A stretch of DNA of 11,347 nt, from contig JAFLUO010000044.1 in assembly GCA_022508705.1 (NCBI GenBank), forward strand, positions 1 through 11,347, written 5' to 3'. Shown here one piece after another: positions 1-7,130 of this stretch; the first letter of the stretch is position 1, and every line of letters starts with the position of its first letter. Made by a program: the position numbers and the translations under genes. Source of the stretch: Oscillospiraceae bacterium (GTDB taxonomy: Bacteria; Bacillota; Clostridia; Oscillospirales; Acutalibacteraceae). The notes under the pieces were generated by a model. That model worked only from the letters and a program-made list of their open reading frames with translations, ran no database searches and had not been told where the DNA came from.

Positions 1-1
1 A

Positions 2-1675
2 GAAAAAGATGAACACGTTTACGGCACGGGCGAAATATTTACTGAATTTGATTTGAAAGGGAAAAAGATAAATTGCTGGGTTGCAGAGCATATTAACGCC
101 TTGCAGGTAGGCAAAAAGCTTGTAAAACAAGTGTTCGGGTTTAAAAATTCCACCCGTAAACAGAAAATATCAAATTATGAGACTTATTATGCTCAGCCCA
201 CTTTTTTAAGCTCAAAAAAATACTATTTCCATTCATTCGCAACAGCACGCACAGAGTTTGACTTTGAAAACCCCGATAAGCATTTAATAAAAATTGATGA
301 AATTGCCGATTTTTGTTTAGGATTCGGTGATACCTTTGAAGAAACTGTTTCCGATTTGTCCGAAACCTTGGGCAGACAGCCCGAGCTTCCCGATTGGGTG
401 TATGACGGTGAGCTTTTAGGCATACAGGGCGGAACTGACGTGATGATGCAAAAGGTGGAAACCGCTTTAAATCATAATTTGGCTGTCAGCGGCGTTTGGA
501 TTCAGGACTGGGAGGGCAGGCGTGTAACTGCCGTCGGCAAACAGCTTTTCTGGAACTGGGAGGTTGATTCAGAGCTTTATCCAAACCTTTCACAAAAGAT
601 TAAAGAATTAAATGAGCAGGGAATAAAGGTTCTCGGCTATTGCAATACCTTTTTAGCGGTTGAAAAGCCCCTTTACAAAGAAGCGAGCGAAAAAGGCTAT
701 TGCGTAAAGAACAAAGAAGGTAAGGATTATTACGTTACGATTACTACATTTCCTGCCGCAATAGTTGACCTTACAAATCCTCAAGCTTGCGAATGGCTAA
801 AGGATATCATAAAGAAAAATATGATTGATTTAGGACTTTCAGGCTGGATGGCAGATTTCGGCGAATATCTGCCCACAGATGCCGTTCTTTACAGCGGTGA
901 AGATGCAGAGCTTGTGCACAACACATGGCCTGCACGCTGGGCAAAGCTTAATCGCGAAGCTGTTGAAGAATCAGGGAAACTGGGCGAAATAATGTTCTTT
1001 ACAAGGGCGGGGTACAGCGAAACGCCCAAATATTCAACAATGATGTGGAACGGCGACAATCACGTTGATTTTTCAATAGATTACGGTTTGCCGTCTGTTA
1101 TCCCCGCCATGCTTTCGCTTACCTGTGTAGGATTCGGAATTTCCCATTCGGATATAGGCGGTTACACAACATTCTTCAATTTAAAGCGCAATGAAGAGTT
1201 GTTTATGCGCTGGTGTGAAATGAACGCTTTTTCTCCGCTTCTTCGCGGCCATGAGGGCTTGAATCCCGATTTGAATGTGCAGTTTGACGGCAGTGAGCAG
1301 GTTTTAACTCACGGTGCAAAATTCAGTAAAATCCATAAAGCGTTAAAGCCGTACCTAAAAGATGCAGTAAAATATAATGCCGAAAAGGGAGTAGGCACAG
1401 TCCGACCGTTGTTCTTTTATTATGATGAAGAAAAAGCATTTAAAGAATGCTACGAATATTTACTCGGCCGTGACATTCTTGTAGCTCCCGTAATAAGACC
1501 GAATGCAAAACAAAGGCGAGTTTATCTTCCCGATGATACTTGGATTCATTTATGGTCAGGTAAAGAGTACACCGGCGGTGAATATGAAATTTCTGCGCCC
1601 ATAGGTGAAATACCCGTATTTATAAGAAAAGACAGTGATTTTAAAGAAGCATTTTTAAATCTTTTAAAGGAGTAA
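2..1675 (+). CDS. yihQ: GH31 sulfoquinovosidase (5'-partial)
   Basis: Retaining alpha-glycosidase of family GH31, expected to release sulfoquinovose from SQ-glycerol and related glycosides in the cytoplasm. The frame is open to the left edge: it reads YGTGEIFTEFD before the first possible start codon, a TTG at 53 that is really an internal Leu. About 557 residues are visible, and roughly 125 N-terminal residues of a ~680-residue YihQ-type protein are missing. Key positions by nucleotide: Gln in LLGIQGGTD (425-427), Gln in WIQDW (503-505), Trp in FWNW (551-553), nucleophile Asp in GWMADFGEYLP (854-856), acid/base Asp in WNGDN (1055-1057), Tyr in DIGGYTT (1163-1165). These match Q262, Q288, W304, D405, D472 and Y508 of E. 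coli YihQ as I recall that sequence. The odd point is 542-544: CAG (Gln) stands where YihQ has sulfonate-binding Arg301. The C-terminal YEYLLGRDILVAPV block is typical of the family. First visible gene of the operon; 6 bp precede the transaldolase. Confidence 0.93.
   Translation, partial: EKDEHVYGTGEIFTEFDLKGKKINCWVAEHINALQVGKKLVKQVFGFKNSTRKQKISNYETYYAQPTFLSSKKYYFHSFATARTEFDFENPDKHLIKIDEIADFCLGFGDTFEETVSDLSETLGRQPELPDWVYDGELLGIQGGTDVMMQKVETALNHNLAVSGVWIQDWEGRRVTAVGKQLFWNWEVDSELYPNLSQKIKELNEQGIKVLGYCNTFLAVEKPLYKEASEKGYCVKNKEGKDYYVTITTFPAAIVDLTNPQACEWLKDIIKKNMIDLGLSGWMADFGEYLPTDAVLYSGEDAELVHNTWPARWAKLNREAVEESGKLGEIMFFTRAGYSETPKYSTMMWNGDNHVDFSIDYGLPSVIPAMLSLTCVGFGISHSDIGGYTTFFNLKRNEELFMRWCEMNAFSPLLRGHEGLNPDLNVQFDGSEQVLTHGAKFSKIHKALKPYLKDAVKYNAEKGVGTVRPLFFYYDEEKAFKECYEYLLGRDILVAPVIRPNAKQRRVYLPDDTWIHLWSGKEYTGGEYEISAPIGEIPVFIRKDSDFKEAFLNLLKE
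1666..1672 (+). promoter_or_regulatory. Ribosome binding site fixing the transaldolase start
   Basis: AAAGGAG lies inside the last codons of the GH31 gene, 9 nt before ATG 1682. A nearer ATG at 1678 is in another frame and stops after 11 codons (TGA 1711-1713), so 1682 is the true start. The site's position within the upstream gene favours translational coupling. Confidence 0.75.
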
Positions 1676-1681
1676 TAATGT

Positions 1682-2368
1682 ATGAAGTATTTTTTAGACA
1701 GTGCAAAAATTGATGAAATCCGAGAAGCGTATGACACCTTCGGAATAGACGGCGTTACAACAAATCCCAATCACATTATGAATTCGGGCAAGCCCTTTTA
1801 TACAGTAATCGGCGAGCTTGCAGATTTCGTAAAGGAAAAGAATATTGAGGGTTGGGATAAATTCCCCATTTCCGTTGAAATCAACCCACATCTTGACAGT
1901 GCCGATGAAATGGTTGAAATGGGAACAAAAATTGCGTCTATGTGCAAAAACTTTGTAATAAAAATTCCCTGCACGGAAGCGGGAATTACCGCCGCAAAGC
2001 GCCTTGAAGAAAAGGGAGTAAGAACAAATCTTACTCTTGTTTTCTCACCCACGCAGGCTCTTATTGCCGCAAAGAACAACTCTCTTTTCGTTTCTCCCTT
2101 TATCGGTTGGAAAGAGAACAGCGGCGAGGACTGCACCCAGTATATTCAGGATATTGTTGATATTTATTCAAATTACGGCTTTTACGGCAAGACGGAAATT
2201 ATTTGTGCAGCAGTTCGCAACGGTAAGCAGATAACCGATTGCGCCGTAGCAGGAGCGGACATTGTAACCGCCGCTCTTCAGGTGTTTAAGGACAGCTTCT
2301 ATCATCCGTTTACGGACTACGGACTTAAAAAATTCCAGGACGCTTGGGATAATACTGTAACAGAATAA
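1682..2368 (+). CDS. sftT: 6-deoxy-6-sulfofructose transaldolase
   Basis: A 228-residue class I transaldolase of the small FSA/TalC-like type. In sulfo-TAL sulfoglycolysis such an enzyme (SftT/SqvA) transfers the glycerone unit of sulfofructose to glyceraldehyde 3-phosphate, yielding fructose 6-phosphate and sulfolactaldehyde. Visible family marks are FLDSAKIDEI at the N-terminus, DGVTTNPN (23-30), the Schiff-base lysine K94 in FVIKIPCTEAG, GVRTNLTLVFS (112-122), SPFIGW (138-143) and AAVRNGKQITDCAVAGAD (176-193). Unlike ordinary FSA/TalC proteins, the position of the phosphate-binding Arg after SPF-x-G is Trp143, and the Ser of the later ASF motif is Ala177. This fits a specialised substrate pocket but is not proof of it. 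The sulfosugar assignment rests on the sulfoquinovosidase, isomerase, reductase and exporter around it. Outside this setting it would be annotated simply as transaldolase. Confidence 0.88.
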   Translation: MKYFLDSAKIDEIREAYDTFGIDGVTTNPNHIMNSGKPFYTVIGELADFVKEKNIEGWDKFPISVEINPHLDSADEMVEMGTKIASMCKNFVIKIPCTEAGITAAKRLEEKGVRTNLTLVFSPTQALIAAKNNSLFVSPFIGWKENSGEDCTQYIQDIVDIYSNYGFYGKTEIICAAVRNGKQITDCAVAGADIVTAALQVFKDSFYHPFTDYGLKKFQDAWDNTVTE

Positions 2369-2384
2369 GTAAAAGGAGAAAATT

Positions 2385-3242
2385 ATGAAAATCGGTTTTA
2401 TAGGACTCGGAATTATGGGCGAGTCAATGTGTGAAAATATTGTAAAAAAGCATGACGATAAGGTTTACGTTTCTGACCACAAAAGAGCGCAGGTTGAAAA
2501 GCTGGCAGACTTTGGCGCAATACCCTGCGAAAATAATACTGAGGTTGCAAAGAACGCAGACATTATTATTACAATGGTACCGAAATCCGAGCACGTAAAA
2601 GAGGTTTATACGGAAATTTTACCTGTAATCGACAGTACGAAAATTTGCATTGATATGAGCACAATTGACCCTGCAGTTTCAGTTGAATGCGCAAATATGA
2701 TAAAGGCAAAGGGCGCACAGTTTGCGGACTGCCCCGTTGTAAAAAGCAAGCCTGCCGCCATTGACGGCACTTTAGGAATTCTTATCGGCGCAGACGAAGA
2801 GCTTGTTCCCGTAATTAAACCCATTCTCTCTTATATGGGCAGTAACATTAAGTATATGGGCGGCAACGGCAGAGGTCTTGTTATGAAAATCTGCTCAAAC
2901 GCAATGGTTGCGGCAGTTCAAAACGGAGTAAACGAAACAATGGCCTTAGCTCAAAAATGGGGCGTTTCCATTGACGATTACGCAGAGGCAATTTCATACG
3001 GCGGCGGTAAAAACTTTTATCTTGAACTTCAAAAGGATAACATAAAGAACGAAAACTGGACAACTGCTTTTTCCCTTGAAAACGAGCATAAAGACCTCGG
3101 GATTTGCTGCAGAATGGCAGAGGAAGTCGGCTTTGATATGCCAGGACTTCAAGTTTGTAAAAACGTTTACGATAAGGGAATGGAAATGGGAATGGGCAAG
3201 CTGGATTTCCGTTCAACTTATAAAATTGTAAAGGGTGAGTAA
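2385..3242 (+). CDS. 3-sulfolactaldehyde reductase, HIBDH family (YihU-like)
   Basis: NAD(P)-dependent oxidoreductase of the 3-hydroxyisobutyrate dehydrogenase family, 285 residues, usual length. The Rossmann motif GFIGLGIMG is at 4-12, IITMVP at 61-66 and IDMSTIDP at 89-96. The substrate loop CPVVKSKPAAIDGTL is at 116-130, the catalytic lysine is K168 in GLVMKICSN, and HKDLGI is at 235-240. In this operon the expected job is to reduce sulfolactaldehyde to dihydroxypropanesulfonate, regenerating NAD+ during fermentation. Compared with E. coli YihU, sulfonate-contact Arg123 aligns with K120, Asn174 with S171 and Ser178 with V175. A basic residue is kept, but the site is not a copy of YihU. The start ATG has AAAGGAG (2372-2378) 6 nt upstream. 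The stop overlaps the longest possible start of the next gene. Another small 3-carbon aldehyde substrate cannot be excluded. Confidence 0.82.
   Translation: MKIGFIGLGIMGESMCENIVKKHDDKVYVSDHKRAQVEKLADFGAIPCENNTEVAKNADIIITMVPKSEHVKEVYTEILPVIDSTKICIDMSTIDPAVSVECANMIKAKGAQFADCPVVKSKPAAIDGTLGILIGADEELVPVIKPILSYMGSNIKYMGGNGRGLVMKICSNAMVAAVQNGVNETMALAQKWGVSIDDYAEAISYGGGKNFYLELQKDNIKNENWTTAFSLENEHKDLGICCRMAEEVGFDMPGLQVCKNVYDKGMEMGMGKLDFRSTYKIVKGE
3230..3234 (+). promoter_or_regulatory. Ribosome binding site deciding the DUF4867 start
   Basis: AAAGG sits 9 nt before TTG 3244 but directly abuts GTG 3235, too close to serve it. This favours the TTG start, which follows the TAA of the upstream gene (3240-3242) by one base. 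Confidence 0.5.
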
Positions 3243-3243
3243 T

Positions 3244-3906
3244 TTGCTCGAAAGATTAAATAAGGTAAACGATATTGAAATTCATTCAGTGTTTGACAGT
3301 GAATTTTCATCATACGGCAGAGTGCTTTCGGGGTATGATTTCAGCGATTTGATAACTTTTGCAGAGAATCATACAGAAATTCCCGAAAACGGAAATATTT
3401 ATGTTCCGTCAGTTGCCGAAATGGAAGAATTTCCGATTTACAGTACGGTGAAAAATACTCTTTTCGGTGAAAGTGAAATTCAAATCGGCTTTTGCAACGG
3501 TAGAAACACAACCTACAACGGATTTGAATATCACAAATCACCTGAAATAAATATTGCCGTAACTGATTTTATGCTCGTTCTCGGTCACAGCTACGAAATA
3601 GAGAATAATACCTATAAAATTGAGCAGGCAAAGGTTTTCTTTGTGCCAAAGGGTACTGCAATAGAAATGTTCGGAACAACTCTGCACTTATCCCCGTGCA
3701 GAACTTGTGACGAGGGATTTAAGGATATCGTAATTTTACCGAAAGGCACAAATACGCCACTTGAAAACAAAGTAATTACCGATGACGAATCAAAACTGCT
3801 GTTACAGAAAAACAAATGGGTGATAGCCCACCCCGAGCGTGAGCCGCTCATACGGCAGGGAGCAGTAGCAGGAGTTATAGGTGAAAACAAAGAACTAAAA
3901 TACTAA
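3244..3906 (+). CDS. DUF4867 family protein
   Basis: A 220-residue soluble protein that I recognise as DUF4867, a family without an established activity. The TTG start at 3244 is preferred for its ribosome binding site; an in-frame GTG at 3235, overlapping the previous stop, would add three residues. Conserved-looking blocks, numbered from the TTG, are YGRVLSGYDF (24-33), IYVPSVAEME (52-61), EIQIGFCNG (78-86), YHKSPEINIAVTDFMLVLG (96-114), VFFVPKGTAIEMFGTTLHLSPC (131-152) and KNKWVIAHPE (189-198). The His-x3-Glu of YHKSPE and the later TLHLSPC are spaced like the two metal-ligand motifs of a cupin barrel, so a cupin-like metal or sugar-binding fold is my inference. It lies directly before the isomerase, which suggests a sugar-handling role on the same substrate, for example anomer or ketose interconversion, or an accessory role to the isomerase. 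No signal peptide or membrane segment is seen. Confidence 0.78.
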   Translation: MLERLNKVNDIEIHSVFDSEFSSYGRVLSGYDFSDLITFAENHTEIPENGNIYVPSVAEMEEFPIYSTVKNTLFGESEIQIGFCNGRNTTYNGFEYHKSPEINIAVTDFMLVLGHSYEIENNTYKIEQAKVFFVPKGTAIEMFGTTLHLSPCRTCDEGFKDIVILPKGTNTPLENKVITDDESKLLLQKNKWVIAHPEREPLIRQGAVAGVIGENKELKY

Positions 3907-3925
3907 CGTAATAACGGTGATGCAA

Positions 3926-5266
3926 ATGCAGAAATATAATATAGCTTATGTGCCGATAGGTGTACCGACATTTCACCTTGAATCGGCACAAAAGGAATTT
4001 GACAAGTCAGTTAAACTTTTAAATTCGCTTACAGAGTGTGTAAGCGTGCCTGATGAAATGCTTTTGTCTCTTGACAAATTAAATGCGTTCTTAGACGGTA
4101 TAAACCCTGATTTAATTGTGTTGCAAAACGTCACTTTTGCAAATTCGGCTTACACTGCCGAAGTGTTAAGAAGATTTAACTGTCCCATTCTGTTGTGGAC
4201 ATTGCGTGAGCCTGTAATTGACGGCGGCAGACTGAGGCTTAATTCTCTAACGGGCGCATATTCAGCGGCAAATACCATAAAGCAGTTAAGAGACGAACCG
4301 CTTCAGTATGTTTACGGCTCTCCCGAAGAAGAAAGCGTAAAATCGCAAATAAACGCCGTAATCAAAGCCGCAAAAGTGAAAAAAGAGCTTAGAAATCTTA
4401 ATATTGTGTCAGTGGGTCACACTCCTGAAGGCTTTGGATTCGGCAGAGCGCTTGATAATGAAATGCTCAAAGGTTTCGGCGCAAAACTCATTTCCATTGA
4501 GGCAAGAGAGCTTATTGACATGGCAAAAGCATATTCAGACGAGGAAATTGAAGATTATCTCACAGATGCAAGCACCCGTACAGTCGGGCTTGAATGTACT
4601 CCCGAGAAAAACCGAAAGGATTTTGCACGCATTTACAAAGCGTACACAGAATTTGTACGCAAAAATAATATTGGCGCGCTTTCATCGCGTTGCTGGCCCG
4701 ATTTCTTTACCTCTTTCGGCACACCCGTCTGTGCAGTTCTTGCAATGGTCAACGATTTAGGCGTTGCCGCCGCCTGCGAGGCAGACACATACGGAGCTTT
4801 GTCTATGTATATCGGTATGCGCCTGACGGGACAGCCTGCATTTTTCGGCGACCCCGTGTCATTAGATGAAAAAGAAAATACAATAACCTTTTGGCATTGC
4901 GGTACTGCCGCCTGCTCTTTGGCAAGAGAGCCCGATGGCGCTCAGATAGGTGTTCATTGCAACAGAAAAATCGGTCCGACCCTTGAATTTGGCTGTAAAC
5001 CATGTGAGCACGTCACCATTTTTAGAATAGGTAAAAATGCACAAGGGAATTTCCGTGCATTTATTTGCAGCGGCAAGGCACTTGACAAACCGAAACAGTT
5101 TAACGGAACGTCAGTCGTTGTTAAAACCGATTCCTGCGCGGAAAATATAGTTAAATCCAGCGTTAAAGCAGGCTTTGAGCCCCATTTTGCAGTTGTTTAC
5201 GGCGATGTAAGGGCGGAAATCTCAGCCCTTTGCGAAATGCTCGGAATTGAAATTTGCGAATACTGA
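3926..5266 (+). CDS. sftI: Sulfoquinovose isomerase, L-fucose isomerase-like
   Basis: About 446 residues in the L-fucose/L-arabinose isomerase superfamily, metal-dependent enzymes that interconvert aldoses and ketoses. In sulfo-TAL operons the needed reaction is sulfoquinovose to 6-deoxy-6-sulfofructose. Family marks, numbered from ATG 3926: IAYVPIGVPTFH near the N-terminus, VGHTPEGFG (163-171), ACEADTYGAL (283-292) with likely metal ligands E285 and D287, FWHCGTA (322-328) with H324, and the C-terminal PHFAVVYGD (419-427) with H420. ATG 3926 is chosen because homologues usually begin Met, one or two residues, then the IAYVPIGVPTF strand, and GGTGA (3916-3920) lies 5 nt upstream. GTG 3917 and ATG 3920 are in-frame alternatives. 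The intergenic gap is about 19 bp. The sulfosugar substrate is inferred from context; sequence alone supports only an aldose-ketose isomerase. Confidence 0.82.
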   Translation: MQKYNIAYVPIGVPTFHLESAQKEFDKSVKLLNSLTECVSVPDEMLLSLDKLNAFLDGINPDLIVLQNVTFANSAYTAEVLRRFNCPILLWTLREPVIDGGRLRLNSLTGAYSAANTIKQLRDEPLQYVYGSPEEESVKSQINAVIKAAKVKKELRNLNIVSVGHTPEGFGFGRALDNEMLKGFGAKLISIEARELIDMAKAYSDEEIEDYLTDASTRTVGLECTPEKNRKDFARIYKAYTEFVRKNNIGALSSRCWPDFFTSFGTPVCAVLAMVNDLGVAAACEADTYGALSMYIGMRLTGQPAFFGDPVSLDEKENTITFWHCGTAACSLAREPDGAQIGVHCNRKIGPTLEFGCKPCEHVTIFRIGKNAQGNFRAFICSGKALDKPKQFNGTSVVVKTDSCAENIVKSSVKAGFEPHFAVVYGDVRAEISALCEMLGIEICEY

Positions 5267-5272
5267 TAAATT

Positions 5273-6004
5273 ATGCTTAATAAAATTTTATTTTTAATCG
5301 TAGTTTTCCTGTCAAATGTAATTCAATGCATTACGGGCTTTGCAGGAACAGTACTTGCAATGCCGTTTTCGGTAATGCTTGTGGGATTTGACACGGCAAG
5401 ACCTGTTTTAAATGTTCTCGGCTTATTGGCATCTGTTTTTATTTTAGTTGTCGGTTTTCGGCATATAGATAAAAAAGAATTTATTAAAATCACTTGTGTA
5501 ATGGCGGTTGGAATTGCCGTGGGAGTATTTCTGAAAGATTTGCTTTCAGGATATGACAAAGCGCTTTATATAACGCTTGGCATACTCGTTATTGCGTTTG
5601 CCGTAATGAATGCAGTTTCCTTTTATTCAAAAAAAGAGCGCCGTCAAATTCCAAAAATACTTGAAATTATTTTACTCCTTGCGGCAGGAACAGTTCACGG
5701 TATTTTTGTTTGCGGCGGTCCGCTTCTTGTAACATATGCTTCCGCAAAGCTTCCTGAAAAGGAAAAATTCCGTTCAACTCTTTCTGCTGTATGGATAATA
5801 CTCAACGGAATAATTTTTGCAGACGATTTAAAAAACGGTGCATTTACGGGCGAAACTCTGTCTGTTACGGCGTGGAGTATTGCCGTACTCGCAGCGGCGT
5901 TAATACTCGGCAATTTGATTTACAAAAAAATGAGCAGGAAAGCTTTTTTGAATTTAACGTATGTTTTAATGATAATCAGCGGAATTTCTCTTTTGATAAA
6001 GTAG
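5273..6004 (+). CDS. TauE/SafE-family organosulfonate exporter
   Basis: A 243-residue, very hydrophobic membrane protein with about seven or eight predicted transmembrane helices. Two family marks are visible in repeated halves: CITGFAGTVLAMPFSVML (19-36) and GTVHGIFVCGGPLLVTYAS (138-156). TauE/SafE proteins move small anions such as sulfite, sulfoacetate and organosulfonates. Following a sulfolactaldehyde reductase, the obvious cargo is DHPS, the sulfonated C3 end product the cell cannot use. The start is ATG 5273, 6 bp after the isomerase stop. No clear Shine-Dalgarno precedes it, so translation probably depends on coupling to the upstream gene. The cargo is inferred from the neighbours; the family assignment comes from the sequence. 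Confidence 0.83.
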   Translation: MLNKILFLIVVFLSNVIQCITGFAGTVLAMPFSVMLVGFDTARPVLNVLGLLASVFILVVGFRHIDKKEFIKITCVMAVGIAVGVFLKDLLSGYDKALYITLGILVIAFAVMNAVSFYSKKERRQIPKILEIILLLAAGTVHGIFVCGGPLLVTYASAKLPEKEKFRSTLSAVWIILNGIIFADDLKNGAFTGETLSVTAWSIAVLAAALILGNLIYKKMSRKAFLNLTYVLMIISGISLLIK

Positions 6005-6011
6005 GTGGAAG

Positions 6012-7109
6012 ATGAAAACAGGACTTAATATGCGCTCTGTTAAAGCAGAAAACAGAAGACTGATATTGACTCTTTTGCAGCGCTACGGTGCTTTAAGCAG
6101 AAAGGAACTTTCTGAAAAATCTTCACTTACAAGTGCCGCAGTAACCATAATTTGCAATGAGCTTATAAATGAAGGCAAACTGTGCGAAACGGGTGAGCTT
6201 GAAAAAAACGGAAAGGGCAGAAAAGAAATACTGTTATCAATTTCGTTCGGTGACAAATACGTGCTTTGCATAAATGCTGAAACTACGCATATCACATATT
6301 CACTATGCTCGTTTTCAGGTGAATTAAAAGCCTCAATAACCGAGCCGTTTACAAATAATGCCGATGAAATACTTGAGAAAACAGAAAAATTATTATATGA
6401 TAATAATATTAAAGCAGAAAGGCTTGCTGCGGCAGGCGTCTGCGTAGTCGGCTCTGTTTCGGGAAAAGGCTACGGGCTTTGGGATTGCAGTGAAATTTGC
6501 CAAAAAATAGAAGAAAAATACTTTGTTCCCGTGACCGCTGAAAATAATATCAGGGCCTTTGCGCAGAGTGAAATGATTTACTCCGACGGGTACGGTGCAG
6601 GTCCCATTCTGTTCTTTAAATGGGGGCCGGGTATTGGCTCAGCCGTAGCCGCTGGTGGCGAGCTTTTTTCGCGTAACGATGAGGGCGTTGCGGAGATAGG
6701 GCATTATATCGTAAACCCCGCGGGAAAGGCTTGCCGATGTGGGCGTTGGGGGTGCCTTGAAACTGAGGCTGGTGAGGAAGCACTCGTTTCTCTTACGAAT
6801 CTAACCCTTCCCGAAATAGTACAAAGTACTGATGAGAATATTATTCATATTCTTGACGAAAAAATTGATATTGTCGCCTTGGCGCTTACGAATACGGCAA
6901 CAATTCTCAATGCAGAAAAGATAGTTTTGTTCGGCTCTGTATTTTCCAATGAAACGGTAGTTGAAAAACTAAGACGGCAATGTATAAGATATAACGGCAA
7001 TTTATCTGCCGATATGATAATCAAATCAAAGCTTAATGAAAAAATCGGTTATGCAGGTCCTGCCGCAATTTGCGCAAAGAAATTTTTCTTTGATTCACAG
7101 GATGCATAA
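6012..7109 (+). CDS. ROK-family transcriptional regulator
   Basis: A 365-residue protein with an N-terminal winged helix-turn-helix (about 8-75: NRRLILTLLQRYGALSRKEL, then LTSAAVTIICNELINEGKL, and a GKGRKEILLS wing), followed by a ROK sugar-sensor domain. Zinc-site marks are EIGHYIVNPAGKACRCGRWG (228-247) with H231, C241, C243 and C248. It is probably not a kinase. The Asp of the usual END-A-N-A catalytic motif is Asn179 (ENNIRAFA), and the first phosphate-binding motif reads INAETTHITYS without its glycines. It is therefore likely the operon's repressor or activator, responding to SQ, sulfofructose or a related metabolite; the ligand is inference. It lies inside the operon, so it would control its own level. 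GGTGG (6004-6008), overlapping the exporter stop, is the ribosome binding site. Its operator is probably upstream of the window. Confidence 0.88.
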   Translation: MKTGLNMRSVKAENRRLILTLLQRYGALSRKELSEKSSLTSAAVTIICNELINEGKLCETGELEKNGKGRKEILLSISFGDKYVLCINAETTHITYSLCSFSGELKASITEPFTNNADEILEKTEKLLYDNNIKAERLAAAGVCVVGSVSGKGYGLWDCSEICQKIEEKYFVPVTAENNIRAFAQSEMIYSDGYGAGPILFFKWGPGIGSAVAAGGELFSRNDEGVAEIGHYIVNPAGKACRCGRWGCLETEAGEEALVSLTNLTLPEIVQSTDENIIHILDEKIDIVALALTNTATILNAEKIVLFGSVFSNETVVEKLRRQCIRYNGNLSADMIIKSKLNEKIGYAGPAAICAKKFFFDSQDA

Positions 7110-7130
7110 CTTAATGAAAAGGGGATTAAA

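Noticed and set aside
53..55. TTG as the start codon of the GH31 protein
   Set aside because: The frame continues upstream with a clear family motif (YGTGEIFTEFD), and no ribosome binding site precedes it; the gene simply begins outside the window.
2..1675. Ordinary alpha-glucosidase or alpha-xylosidase of GH31
   Set aside because: The Q-Q-W-Y recognition positions, the long YihQ-like C-terminus and the sulfoglycolysis neighbours favour a sulfoquinovosidase despite the Arg-to-Gln change.
1678..1713. Short open frame from ATG 1678 overlapping the transaldolase start
   Set aside because: It has only 11 codons, its spacing to the ribosome binding site is short, and the frame does not match any protein. 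At most it is a chance ATG.
1798..2136. 112-codon open frame on the minus strand within the transaldolase gene
   Set aside because: It is an antisense shadow of a well-supported gene, with no ribosome binding site or recognisable protein features.
4404..4760. 118-codon plus-strand open frame inside the isomerase gene
   Set aside because: It is in an alternative frame of a strongly supported protein, with low-complexity composition and no initiation signal.
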